This document shows positions 1 to 7,498 of a stretch of 34,987 nt of DNA, piece by piece. The notes under the pieces are model-generated. The model did not search any database. It was given only the letters and a program-made list of their open reading frames with translations, and was not told where the DNA came from. A program made the translations under genes and the position numbers. This stretch comes from Treponema sp. (lineage in GTDB: Bacteria; Spirochaetota; Spirochaetia; Treponematales; Breznakiellaceae). The stretch is from contig JAISBR010000188.1 in the NCBI GenBank assembly GCA_031266095.1, positions 1-34,987 on the forward strand, written 5' to 3'. The stretch's first letter is position 1. Each line of letters opens with the position of its first letter.

Positions 1-633
1 ATTCAGGAGATAGCCCGGGAATCCGAGGGGCTTTTGGAGATTAACGCGGTGATGGAAAACATTGCCAGCCAGACCAACCTCCTTTCCATGAACGCCGCCA
101 TTGAAGCGGCCCACGCCGGGGAGGCGGGGAAGGGTTTCGCGGTGGTGGCCGATGAAATACGGAAGCTGGCGGAGAATTCCGGGGAGCAGTCCAAGACCAT
201 TACGACGGTGTTGAAAAAGATAAAAGATTCCATCGATAAGATTACCAAATCCACCGAGAGCGTGCTCAACAAGTTTGAAGCCATAGACCGGGGGGTCAAG
301 ACCGTATCGGAACAGGAAGAAAACATCCGCAGCGCCATGGAGGAGCAGGGGGAAGGGAGCAAGCAGATCCTGGACGCCATCGGCCAGTTGAACAATACTA
401 CCCAAGTGGTCAAGGACGGTTCCGCGAAGATGCTTGAGGGAAGCGAACAGGTGATTCATGAAGGGCAAAATCTGGAATCGATAACCCAGGAGATCGCCGG
501 CGGGATGAACGAGATGGCCGCCGGGGCGGATCAGATCAACACGGCGGTGAACCAGGTGAACGAAATCAGCGGGCAGAATAGGGAAAATATTGATATCCTG
601 GTTAAGGAAGTGTCAAAGTTCAAAGTGGAATAA
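1..633 (+). CDS. Methyl-accepting chemotaxis protein, C-terminal part
   Basis: The reading frame is open from base 1, so only the cytoplasmic signalling end of a chemoreceptor is present. It carries the highly conserved MCP hairpin tip: an [27 protein letters not shown] segment (residues about 20-42 of the visible part) followed by [18 protein letters not shown]. This tip binds CheW and the histidine kinase CheA. After it comes a long alanine/glutamate/glutamine-rich coiled coil with several Q-E-x-A/G-type stretches that could be methylation sites for CheR/CheB. The sensor domain, membrane segments and HAMP domain lie outside the window, so the ligand is unknown. The gene ends at TAA 633, followed by a palindromic repeat at 652-719. 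The family assignment is very secure. Confidence 0.95.
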   Translation: MQEIARESEGLLEINAVMENIASQTNLLSMNAAIEAAHAGEAGKGFAVVADEIRKLAENSGEQSKTITTVLKKIKDSIDKITKSTESVLNKFEAIDRGVKTVSEQEENIRSAMEEQGEGSKQILDAIGQLNNTTQVVKDGSAKMLEGSEQVIHEGQNLESITQEIAGGMNEMAAGADQINTAVNQVNEISGQNRENIDILVKEVSKFKVE

Positions 634-651
634 GCGGCGTGTAGAACTGCA

Positions 652-719
652 AGGAGCCCATTAATCGGGGTTTTTGCGGCACAAAAGTGCCTCAAAAAAC
701 CCACAAGCAACAGGCTCCT
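652..719. repeat. Half copy (68 bp) of the AGGAG palindromic element, copy A
   Basis: This begins AGGAGCCC and ends GGCTCCT, forming a near-perfect inverted repeat with inner arms GGGGTTTTTGCGGCAC / GTGCCTCAAAAAACCC. Read on the minus strand it matches the first 68 bases of the longer elements at 17467 and 23445 (AGGAGCCTGTTGC start, GGGCTCCT end). It lies between the chemoreceptor stop and the convergent helicase stop, so it may also act as a bidirectional terminator hairpin. Confidence 0.8.
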
Positions 720-733
720 AGCGCAGCAGGCTG

Positions 734-1960
734 CTATGGCTCAGTTATTTTTCCCTGGTACAGTTCCCTGGGCCGGACGATGATACCCAGCTTTTTTTCG
801 AGGACCGCGAGACGGCGCATTTCCGCCTCCCCGCCGATGCTCACCATCACGCCCTGCTTGCCCGCACGGCCGGTGCGGCCGGCCCGGTGGATGTAGATTT
901 CCTTATCGGCGGGGACATCCAGGGCAATGACGTGGCTGATGCCGGCAATATCCAGGCCCCGGGCCGCCAGATCCGATGAAACCAGTACGCGGCTCTTTCC
1001 GGCGCGGAAGGCGTCTACCGCGTCTTTCCGGTTTTGCTTGTCCATCTTGCCGAAGAGGCCGGAGGCCGGGATATGATGGTATTGCAGCTGGGAAACAATG
1101 TTCCCCGCTTCGTCGTTCCCGCCGGCAAAAACCAGGGCCTTGAAACCGGCTTTTTTGGTTTTGATCGCCGCCAGCAGCGATCGCAGGGTCTGGACCTTTT
1201 TCCGCTCTTCGCTGAATATGGCCCAGTGCTCTATCCGTTCCCGCAGTATTTCCTGTGCATCGCTTGCAATGAATTCCGCGCCCGCAAACAGGGGAGCGAG
1301 CAGTTCCCCGCTTTTTTCCGAAACGGTGGCGGAACAGGCGGCGGCGGTAAGGCCCTTGCCCCGGACTTCACGCTCAATGAGACGCGCCAGCCCACGGGTT
1401 TCCTCAAGGCTTTCTTCGGCGGTCAGCCGGTCCGCCTCGTCCAGAACCAGAAAGCGCAGGTCCTGGAATCTGAGTTTTCCCATTTTCGCCAAAACCAGCA
1501 GCCGTCCCGGATTGCCCACCGCCACCAGGGGTTTGGTTTTTTTCAAGCCGTCGATCTGACGGTTCAGGCTGACCGAGCCGATGAGAAGCGCCGTGTTGAC
1601 ACGGTCCGCGGGCGCCGCGCGGCCCGGTTTTTGCGTGAGTAACCATTCGATTTCGTCCCTAATCTGGGAACAAAGTTCGAAAGTCGGGGCACAGATCAGC
1701 GCCGCCGGCCCCTGGTATCGGGCGCGCTTGCCGGCATCATCGCCGGCCGCGGCATCAATGCCGGCAAACAGGCGCTGCAAAGCCGGGATCAAGTAGGCAA
1801 AAGTTTTTCCCGTGCCGGTGCCGGAGCGGAAGACAACGCTTTTCCCGGACAGCAGGGGAGGGATCACCAGGCGCTGAATTGCGGTGGGAACGGTAATGGC
1901 CCGGCTTGCGAGCTTCTCGGCAAAGACCGGCAGGGCCCCTAAATCGGTAAAGTTTTCCAT
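734..1960 (-). CDS. DEAD-box ATP-dependent RNA helicase
   Basis: This 408-residue protein has the two RecA-like domains of DEAD-box helicases, which unwind short RNA duplexes with ATP. A Q-motif region (VPTAIQRLVIPPLL) lies at residues 24-37, Walker A SGTGTGKT at 46-53, DEAD at 174-177, SAT at 210-212, and HRAGRTGRAG in the C-terminal third. Motif Ib reads GNPGR rather than the common TPGR. It has no long basic C-terminal tail, so it is close to the minimal catalytic core; the precise RNA target (ribosome assembly, mRNA decay or cold response) cannot be inferred. The start codon is 8 bases after the glycosyltransferase stop, so the two genes are probably co-transcribed. Confidence 0.92.
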   Translation of the reverse strand: MENFTDLGALPVFAEKLASRAITVPTAIQRLVIPPLLSGKSVVFRSGTGTGKTFAYLIPALQRLFAGIDAAAGDDAGKRARYQGPAALICAPTFELCSQIRDEIEWLLTQKPGRAAPADRVNTALLIGSVSLNRQIDGLKKTKPLVAVGNPGRLLVLAKMGKLRFQDLRFLVLDEADRLTAEESLEETRGLARLIEREVRGKGLTAAACSATVSEKSGELLAPLFAGAEFIASDAQEILRERIEHWAIFSEERKKVQTLRSLLAAIKTKKAGFKALVFAGGNDEAGNIVSQLQYHHIPASGLFGKMDKQNRKDAVDAFRAGKSRVLVSSDLAARGLDIAGISHVIALDVPADKEIYIHRAGRTGRAGKQGVMVSIGGEAEMRRLAVLEKKLGIIVRPRELYQGKITEP

Positions 1961-1968
1961 GCTGTTGG

Positions 1969-2946
1969 CTACTGCGGCTGAACGGAGGAGCTTCGGGGCT
2001 TGAAGAAATCCCGCAGTTTCTGCTGCCGCTGTTCGCGCTGTTCTTTTCTGCCCAGGTATTCGTCCAGTTCCTTGACCAGATAAGCATATTCGTCGAGCCG
2101 GGGCTGCAGCTGCTTGATGTTGGCCGCTTCGCTTTGCGTTCTGGCACGGCGGCTAAAGCGCCGTGATTTTTCCTCAGCCTTGAGGAGACGTTTTTCTATG
2201 GCATCCAGCAGATTCAAATCCTCCGGGCTTTCAGGTTTGTCGAAGGCGTCAAATTCGTACTTGACCACCTCATTGCTGCGGATCTCACCTTTAAAAGCCC
2301 GGTACAGGTTTAATTTTATCCCTTTCTTTATATAGGCGAAACGCCCTTCTTTTTCAAAGCGGCGGATACTCACCATAATATAGGCCGAATTGAGATACTT
2401 CAGGGCCTTGAATGCCGAGCCGCGTTTGACAAAATCGTTGTCCTCGGCCACATAGATGGTTTCGTCAAAGCCGCCAATCCGCTCAAACAAGCGCTTGGTA
2501 ACAAAGATGCAAAATCCAAAGGCCTTGGGATCTATCCATAAATTGAGCAGTACCGCCATGTTCATCATTCGGTGGATAATCCGGTCCAGCTTGTAATCCG
2601 AAAGGGGCTTGATCTCGCAGGTGGCGAGGTCAATATAGCGGTCCTGCATTTCGTCATACACATTGCGGATAAAGCCCGGCGGCAGTACTACATCGGCGTC
2701 AAGAAAAAAGAGAAATTCCCCCCTGGCCGCCGCCGCCCCGGCGTTCCGTCCCGCCGCGGGCAGTCCACCGTTTACCACCCGGCAGCCGTATTTTGCGGCA
2801 ATCTCCCTGGTCCGGTCCTTTGAATGAGCATCGGCGACAATCACCTCATAATCCTCGAAATTCTGAGTCTTGATGCTGTCCAGCAGCCGGGGCAGCATCT
2901 GTTCCTCGTTCAGGGCCGGAATAATCACACTGACTTTCATAGGCAC
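1969..2946 (-). CDS. Family 2 glycosyltransferase
   Basis: The N-terminal half is a GT-A glycosyltransferase: KVSVIIPALNEEQMLPRLL at the start, a VIVADAHSKD nucleotide-binding segment, and FFLDADVVL (the D-x-D metal site) near residue 80. It should transfer a sugar from a nucleotide-sugar to a lipid, glycan or protein acceptor at the inner face of the membrane. From about residue 235 the sequence becomes highly charged (KRLLKAEEKSRRFSRRARTQ), probably a coiled-coil or membrane-surface tail, not usual in this family. Two starts are possible: GTG 2946 or ATG 2940. I favour ATG 2940 because a -10-like TATATT ends 10 bases before it. The acceptor and donor are unknown. Confidence 0.88.
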   Translation of the reverse strand: MPMKVSVIIPALNEEQMLPRLLDSIKTQNFEDYEVIVADAHSKDRTREIAAKYGCRVVNGGLPAAGRNAGAAAARGEFLFFLDADVVLPPGFIRNVYDEMQDRYIDLATCEIKPLSDYKLDRIIHRMMNMAVLLNLWIDPKAFGFCIFVTKRLFERIGGFDETIYVAEDNDFVKRGSAFKALKYLNSAYIMVSIRRFEKEGRFAYIKKGIKLNLYRAFKGEIRSNEVVKYEFDAFDKPESPEDLNLLDAIEKRLLKAEEKSRRFSRRARTQSEAANIKQLQPRLDEYAYLVKELDEYLGRKEQREQRQQKLRDFFKPRSSSVQPQ

Positions 2947-2950
2947 TATT

Positions 2951-2979
2951 AATATAATCTATTTTGCGCGAAACGTAAA
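2951..2979 (-). promoter_or_regulatory. Candidate sigma-70 promoter of the glycosyltransferase-helicase pair
   Basis: On the minus strand TTTACG (2979-2974) is followed after 17 bases by TATATT (2956-2951). The ATG at 2940 follows only 10 bases after the -10 box and no Shine-Dalgarno sequence precedes it, so the transcript may be leaderless or nearly so. Confidence 0.45.
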
Positions 2980-2990
2980 GTTTTGTTCCC

Positions 2991-4424
2991 TTACGACGGC
3001 GCGTGCGTATATTGGACGGGAATGGGGTATTCGCCGGTAAAACAGCCCAGGCAGAAGCCGGCGTCCCCGGTTGTGGGACTCAGGGATTCAAGCAGCCCCT
3101 GAACCGTGATAAAGGTCAGGCTGTCGGCGCCCAGTGATTTACAGAGCTCGTCGGCGCTGCTGGCGTTGCTGATCAGGTCTTTGCGGTGAGGGGTATCGAT
3201 ACCAAAGTAGCAGGGGAAGCGTACCGGCGGGGAACAGATCCTGATGTGTACTTCTTTCGCGCCTGAGTCCTTGAGCAGCGATACCAGGCGGCGGCTCGTG
3301 GTGCCCCTGACGATGGAGTCGTCGATGAGCACAACCCGCTTGCCGTTGACCTCTCCACGGATCACAAAATGCTTGAGGGAGACCGCCTTCTCCCGTGCGG
3401 ACTGGCCCGGCGCGATAAACGTACGGCCTATGTATTTGTTTTTCACTATGCCCATGCCGAAGGGCGTACCGGTCGCCCTGCCGTAACCGATGGCTGCGGG
3501 GACACCTGAATCCGGAACGCCGATAACCAGGTCCGCCGCTACAGCGGATTCCATACCGAGAATTTCTCCCGCCCTGATCCGGCAGTTGTACACGTCTATA
3601 CCGTCGATAATGCTGTCCGGCCGGGCGAAGTAGATGTATTCGAAGGAGCAGACCGCCCGCCGGGTTTTTTCACTGAAGCTGAATGAAAACACCTGGTCCC
3701 GGTTTATAATCACTACCTCGCCGGGTTCAATGTCCCGGACATATATGCCGCCGGCGGCCTCAATGGCGCAGGATTCGCTTGACAGTATCCAGCCGCCGGC
3801 CTGCTCCCCGTCTTTGTGCCGGTTGTCCCGGCCGAGCCGGCCCAGGCACAACGGCCTTATGCCGTTGGGGTCCCTGGCGCCCACCAGGGCATCGTCGGTG
3901 AGGACCACCAGGGCGTAGGAACCTTTGATAAACTGAATCGTGTCGGTAAAGGCCTTTTCAAGCCCCTTTTTGTAATTTTTGGCAATGAGGTTGACTATTA
4001 CCTCACTGTCGCTGGAAGAGGTAAAGCCGATACCCGCGTCTTCAAGCAGTTCCCTCACCACATTGGCGTTGGTAAGGGTCCCGTTATGCGCGACGGCGAT
4101 TGAGCCGAGCTTGAAGCGGCTCACAAACGGCTGGGCGTTTTCAAGGCTGCTGGAACCAAAGGTGGAGTAACGCACATGCCCAACCGCGGCGGAACCTTTT
4201 ATCCGGGACAGGGTTTCGTGGTTAAAAATGTCGCCTACCAGCCCCATGCCTTTCCGCAGTTCAATGACTTTATTCTTAACCGCGGCTATGCCGGCGCTCT
4301 CCTGCCCCCGGTGCTGCAGCGAAAAAAGGCCGTAATAAACCAGGGACGCGGCGTCCTGTTCCGGATCATTACAGAACACCCCGAAGACGCCGCATTCTTC
4401 GCGTAATTTATCGTCATCTATCAT
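2991..4424 (-). CDS. purF: Amidophosphoribosyltransferase
   Basis: PurF catalyses the first committed step of purine synthesis, PRPP + glutamine to phosphoribosylamine. The N-terminal Ntn-hydrolase glutaminase domain begins [17 protein letters not shown]; Cys11 would become the catalytic N-terminal nucleophile after removal of a 10-residue propeptide. GHVRYSTFG and AHNGTLTN are the glutaminase motifs, and VVLIDDSIVRGTTS near residue 350 is the PRPP-binding loop. Cysteines at AVCSFEY, RFPCYFG and FCLGC match the spacing of the 4Fe-4S ligands of the Bacillus-type, oxygen-sensitive enzyme. The 477-residue length is normal. Its ATG shares one base with the purC stop (TGATG), so it is the last gene of a purE-purC-purF operon. 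Confidence 0.97.
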   Translation of the reverse strand: MIDDDKLREECGVFGVFCNDPEQDAASLVYYGLFSLQHRGQESAGIAAVKNKVIELRKGMGLVGDIFNHETLSRIKGSAAVGHVRYSTFGSSSLENAQPFVSRFKLGSIAVAHNGTLTNANVVRELLEDAGIGFTSSSDSEVIVNLIAKNYKKGLEKAFTDTIQFIKGSYALVVLTDDALVGARDPNGIRPLCLGRLGRDNRHKDGEQAGGWILSSESCAIEAAGGIYVRDIEPGEVVIINRDQVFSFSFSEKTRRAVCSFEYIYFARPDSIIDGIDVYNCRIRAGEILGMESAVAADLVIGVPDSGVPAAIGYGRATGTPFGMGIVKNKYIGRTFIAPGQSAREKAVSLKHFVIRGEVNGKRVVLIDDSIVRGTTSRRLVSLLKDSGAKEVHIRICSPPVRFPCYFGIDTPHRKDLISNASSADELCKSLGADSLTFITVQGLLESLSPTTGDAGFCLGCFTGEYPIPVQYTHAPS

Positions 4425-5197
4425 CAGTTTTCGATCCGGTTCAAAATCTCAACGTAGGCCTCTTTCACGCTGCCCAGATCCCGGCGGAAGCGGTCTTTAT
4501 CAAGTTTTTCGTTTGTCTCAGCGTCCCAGAAGCGGCAGGTATCAGGGGATATTTCATCGGCTAACACCAGTTCGTTGTTTTCAACAGTACGGCCAAACTC
4601 AATTTTAAAGTCGATGAGCTTTATGCCGCGTTCCCCAAAAAAGGCGCACAGTACATCATTCACCTTAAAGGTGATCTTTTTAATTTCCTCAATCTCCTCA
4701 AAGGTGGAAGCGCCGATGGCCGCCGCGTGGTAGTCGTTGATCAAGGGATCTCCCAGTGTATCGTCTTTGTAAGACAGTTCAAAAACCGTGGTTTTAAGTT
4801 CCGCACCTTCAGCCAGGCCCAGCCGTTTTGCCATGGACCCGGCGGCGGTGTTGCGGACGATTATTTCCAGGGGAATGATCTTCACTTTTTTGCAGAGCAT
4901 GTCCCGGTCGTTCAGGCGGGCGACAAAATGGGTGGGTATACCGGATTTTTCCAGCAGTTCAAACAGGCTCGAGGCGATACGGTTATTCATGATCCCCTTA
5001 TTCTCAATGCGGCCTTTCTTTTCACCATTAAAAGCGGTGGCCTCATCCTTATAATGGATGATTACCAGTCCTTCGGAATCCGCTCCTTCGGAATCCTCTC
5101 CTTCGGAATCTGCTGCAAAAACCTTTTTGGCCTTGCCTTCGTACAGTTCCTCTCCCCTGGCAACTTTTTCAGGGTCGATTGTAATAGCTCCGCTCAT
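4424..5197 (-). CDS. purC: Phosphoribosylaminoimidazole-succinocarboxamide synthase
   Basis: PurC ligates aspartate to CAIR with ATP to give SAICAR. Recognisable segments are YEGKAKKVF near residue 20, [39 protein letters not shown] and [13 protein letters not shown]. At 257 residues it is somewhat longer than usual because an in-frame threefold repeat of a five-residue D-S-E-G unit (about residues 29-43) is inserted in the first beta-hairpin. Its start overlaps the purE stop by ATGA, and its stop overlaps the purF start, consistent with translational coupling. Confidence 0.96.
   Translation of the reverse strand: MSGAITIDPEKVARGEELYEGKAKKVFAADSEGEDSEGADSEGLVIIHYKDEATAFNGEKKGRIENKGIMNNRIASSLFELLEKSGIPTHFVARLNDRDMLCKKVKIIPLEIIVRNTAAGSMAKRLGLAEGAELKTTVFELSYKDDTLGDPLINDYHAAAIGASTFEEIEEIKKITFKVNDVLCAFFGERGIKLIDFKIEFGRTVENNELVLADEISPDTCRFWDAETNEKLDKDRFRRDLGSVKEAYVEILNRIEN
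5070..5114 (-). repeat. purC: Three tandem 15-bp units inside purC
   Basis: Three units of CCTTCGGAATCYKCT (5070-5084, 5085-5099, 5100-5114) lie head to tail. The unit is a multiple of three, so copy-number change would alter the protein loop (xDSEG repeated) without a frameshift. Confidence 0.9.
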
Positions 5198-5673
5198 AAT
5201 TCGATACTCCCGCCGTCTTTTGCAAGATCGTCTTTCATCTTTTTTCTGAATTCGATAAGTTTTTGCCGCAGCTCCGGATATTTCAGGGCAAGTATTCCGC
5301 AGGCAAGATAGGCCGCGTTGGCGGCGTTATCCACGCCTACCGCGGCTACCGGAATGGGCCTGGGCATCTGCACAATCGAAAGCAGCGCGTCAAGGCCGCC
5401 CAGCCCCCCTGCGCTGACCGGAACACCGATCACGGGAATAAGGGTCTGGCTGGCGATGACGCCGGGCAGATGCGCGGCAAGTCCCGCGCCGGCGATGATA
5501 AGCTCAGCGCCCTCGGCTTCCACTTGACGGATGGTCTCGCTGAGCAGTTCCGGAACCCGGTGGGCGGACAACACGTGGGAACTGTAAGAAACGCCGAAAT
5601 CCTTGAACACATCGGCGGCTCTTTTCATGATTGACACGTCAGATTTTGATCCAAAGATGATTGCGGCCCGCAT
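5194..5673 (-). CDS. purE: N5-carboxyaminoimidazole ribonucleotide mutase
   Basis: This 159-residue PurE has [10 protein letters not shown] at residues 8-17, SAHRVPE near 41, [12 protein letters not shown], and [30 protein letters not shown]. The SAHR motif resembles class I PurE, which rearranges N5-CAIR made by PurK to CAIR, rather than the SAHKT-type AIR carboxylase reported from Treponema denticola. No purK is in the window. It is the first gene of the purE-purC-purF operon and is transcribed away from the reductase gene at 5834. The class assignment is an inference from one motif. Confidence 0.93.
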   Translation of the reverse strand: MRAAIIFGSKSDVSIMKRAADVFKDFGVSYSSHVLSAHRVPELLSETIRQVEAEGAELIIAGAGLAAHLPGVIASQTLIPVIGVPVSAGGLGGLDALLSIVQMPRPIPVAAVGVDNAANAAYLACGILALKYPELRQKLIEFRKKMKDDLAKDGGSIEL

Positions 5674-5701
5674 ACCCCTGTCCCGGTTTTACCATACCGA
5701 A

Positions 5702-5730
5702 GCTGTTTCAAACTGAAGTTTTGCAGCAGC
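5702..5730. repeat. Short TTYCAAAAC palindrome, degenerate copy
   Basis: GCTGTTTCAAACT-GA-AGTTTTGCAGCAGC closely matches the perfect copy at 34682-34711, including the same CCTCTA flank on the right. It lies in the purE/reductase divergent region and may overlap purE promoter sequences. Confidence 0.6.
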
Positions 5731-5816
5731 CTCTACTGTTAAAGTTATCACGCGGATAGAAGGAATGGCAAGGGCCGCACAAAATGATCCGCTCCTTCCT
5801 CCCCGTTCCCGGTTTA

Positions 5817-5825
5817 TGCTATACT
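5817..5825 (+). promoter_or_regulatory. Extended -10 promoter of the reductase gene
   Basis: TGCTATACT fits TG-N-TATAAT extended -10 architecture; there is no good -35 box. The box ends 8 bases before ATG 5834, so transcription would begin at or within a few bases of the start codon. Confidence 0.5.
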
Positions 5826-5833
5826 CCCATTAT

Positions 5834-6781
5834 ATGCACACTATTAATTCTGTTTTAATTGCCGGCGCCGGCGCGATTGGCCTTACGGCAGCGGAGCGGA
5901 TATATAAGAACGATCCCGGCTGCGTGTCTGTTCTTGCTGCCGGCGGGCGTTTGAAGCGTTACCGCCGGGAGGGTCTGTTTGTAAACGGTGAGCGGATCGA
6001 TTTCCGCTTTGGAGACGGGAAGCCGGTGGATCTCATCATCGTCGCTTCAAAATTTCATCATCTTGATGCCGTCATTGCGGATATCAAGCCGTATATTAAA
6101 AGCGATACGATTATTCTTTCGCTGTTAAACGGCATTTCGAGTGAGGACATTATCGGTAAAGCTTTTGGCCGGGAACGTCTTCCCCTGGCGATGATCATCG
6201 GTACCGACGCTTTTCACCGGGGAACGGAAACCACCTATACCCTGCCCGGAGTCATTCATTTTGGCGACGCCGGCGGAAACAACGGCGAACGAGAGGAACG
6301 TCTTGCCGAATTTTTCAGCCGGGTCAAGGTTCCCTTCGAGGTGCAGCAAAACATGCGGCGGATGTACTGGTACAAATTTATGATCAACGTGGGGGCGAAT
6401 CAGATCACCGCCGTACTCCGCTTGACCTATCGCGCAATTCAGAAAAAGGGAAACGCCGGGGAGATACCCGAAGCCCGCGCTCTTATAGAAATGGCCATGA
6501 GGGAAGTTATTAATGTTGCCAACGCCGAAGGCATAGACCTCAACGAGCATGACATCGGTAGTTGGTATACAACGGTAAACACCCTGGATGGCAGCAGTAC
6601 CACATCCATGTGCCAGGACGTGCTGGCGGGAAGAAAAACCGAAGTGGAGATGTTCGCCCTTGCCGTAATGGAAATGGGGAAAAAGCGTCATATCCCGGTC
6701 CCGGTGAACGAGATGTTGTATCTTGCGCTACGCGCCATTGAAAAAAGTTACGGTATCACCGCCGAAACCACTTTACTATAA
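5834..6781 (+). CDS. 2-dehydropantoate 2-reductase family (PanE/ApbA)
   Basis: The protein starts with a Rossmann fold, VLIAGAGAIGLTAAERI (GxGxxG at residues 10-15), then a domain with MYWYKFMINVGANQITAVL (the family's conserved lysine and asparagine region) and a helical C-terminal part with SSTTSMCQDVLAGRKTEVEMFA. Family members reduce ketopantoate to pantoate with NADPH for coenzyme A synthesis, but several paralogues have other substrates, so panE is not certain. The frame can be extended to ATG 5765; I chose ATG 5834 (315 aa) because it immediately precedes the Rossmann strand and follows a strong -10 box. No Shine-Dalgarno sequence is visible, compatible with leaderless translation. The gene stands alone. 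Confidence 0.85.
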   Translation: MHTINSVLIAGAGAIGLTAAERIYKNDPGCVSVLAAGGRLKRYRREGLFVNGERIDFRFGDGKPVDLIIVASKFHHLDAVIADIKPYIKSDTIILSLLNGISSEDIIGKAFGRERLPLAMIIGTDAFHRGTETTYTLPGVIHFGDAGGNNGEREERLAEFFSRVKVPFEVQQNMRRMYWYKFMINVGANQITAVLRLTYRAIQKKGNAGEIPEARALIEMAMREVINVANAEGIDLNEHDIGSWYTTVNTLDGSSTTSMCQDVLAGRKTEVEMFALAVMEMGKKRHIPVPVNEMLYLALRAIEKSYGITAETTLL

Positions 6782-6955
6782 AGATACTCTGGCTGTCTCT
6801 AAAATAATTTTTTGTCATTTCGCCTACTGTTCTGCCGCCAAATGAATCAATTATTGATAATATGCCGCATAGCGAAGCGGCCCACCCGACCATTACTCCT
6901 ATCCCGGCGGCCAATGACAGGCTTGATTCCACGCCTCCCGGTATTTGATTGGAAG

Positions 6956-7046
6956 GCGATGGTCCATACCCCGGAGCTTGCTCCGGAAATTTGTAACACT
7001 TTAGAATGTTGTAAAACGATCTTCGTATCAGGGTATGGACCATCGC
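6956..7046. other. Structured element: 15-bp closing stem with inner hairpin
   Basis: GCGATGGTCCATACC (6956-6970) pairs perfectly with GGTATGGACCATCGC (7032-7046). Directly inside the left arm is CCGGAGC-TT-GCTCCGG (6971-6986). A weaker inverted repeat TGTAACAC/ATGTTGTA follows at 6992-7013. This would fold as a multi-branched cruciform or RNA. No known RNA family is recognised. Confidence 0.6.
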
Positions 7047-7071
7047 CAGTACAATAAATTTCCTCTCCAAC

Positions 7072-7105
7072 GAAGATACCCAGGAGCTTGCTCCTGGGTA
7101 TCTTC
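7072..7105. terminator. Perfect 16-bp-stem hairpin, possible terminator
   Basis: GAAGATACCCAGGAGC-TT-GCTCCTGGGTATCTTC is a perfect palindrome. It shares the core GGAGCTTGCTCC with the hairpin at 6971-6986. No T-run follows, so rho-independent termination is uncertain; it may be a repeat. Confidence 0.4.
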
Positions 7106-7138
7106 ATTGTGTGTATTGCGCCTTTCATAAAAACTCCT

Positions 7139-7414
7139 TTACGGTATCAACGCCGAAACTATTGGTCCCCACGACCCTTTCTTACCGCCCTTTTCAATGA
7201 GGTCGCGGGCGGTATTGTCTCGGAGTTTTGTTTCACAAAACTCTACTGCGGGAAAGGCTGTTTTTATGCCTTTGTAAAAAGCACGAAAACAGTGTAGTCC
7301 TTTTTCAAATTTTGTGCAATTATTTTGTTGGGAATCGTAATATAAGCCAAATGATATCCCCCAAACGTCCGTGATATCATGTTTCGTGAACCCGTCATGA
7401 TGGCCGGTGAGCAA
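7139..7414 (-). CDS. Doubtful small ORF, about 91 aa, unknown
   Basis: The frame reads LTGHHDGFTKHDITDVWGIS and continues with a protein-like mix of charged and aromatic residues to a stop at 7139. It can start only from TTG 7414, although an open frame runs some 21 codons further upstream without ATG or GTG. A TATAAT on the minus strand (7479-7474) precedes it. It resembles no family I recognise and may be a remnant of a longer gene. Confidence 0.2.
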   Translation of the reverse strand: MLTGHHDGFTKHDITDVWGISFGLYYDSQQNNCTKFEKGLHCFRAFYKGIKTAFPAVEFCETKLRDNTARDLIEKGGKKGSWGPIVSALIP

Positions 7415-7448
7415 TTCCCGCGCATACGTTTTGCAGTCGTATTCAAGT

Positions 7449-7478
7449 TTGGGGTAAAGATGACGATAAGTGTATTAT
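7449..7478 (+). promoter_or_regulatory. Candidate promoter of the PEGA protein operon
   Basis: TTGGGG (7449-7454), 18-base spacer, TATTAT (7473-7478), then GGAG (7489-7492) six bases before ATG 7499. This would start the long transcript running to 14457. Confidence 0.4.
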
Positions 7479-7498
7479 AGAACGGATCGGAGTGGAAG

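Larger units (their letters stand above)
6782..7498. other. Hairpin-rich intergenic region without a convincing gene
   Basis: About 700 bases between the reductase and the PEGA gene. It holds a closed-stem structure (6956-7046), a perfect 16-bp-stem hairpin (7072-7105), a smaller hairpin GAGTTTTG/CAAAACTC (7223-7243), a doubtful minus-strand ORF (7139-7414) and the promoter for 7499. Frames here are short and lack good starts. The region may be a gene remnant plus mobile or structural repeats. Confidence 0.6.

Noticed and set aside
6756..7128. Minus-strand ORFs of 93-104 codons in the hairpin region
   Set aside because: They are read through palindromes (repeating peptide fragments such as GDGPYP/GYGPSP), with no ribosome site or family similarity.
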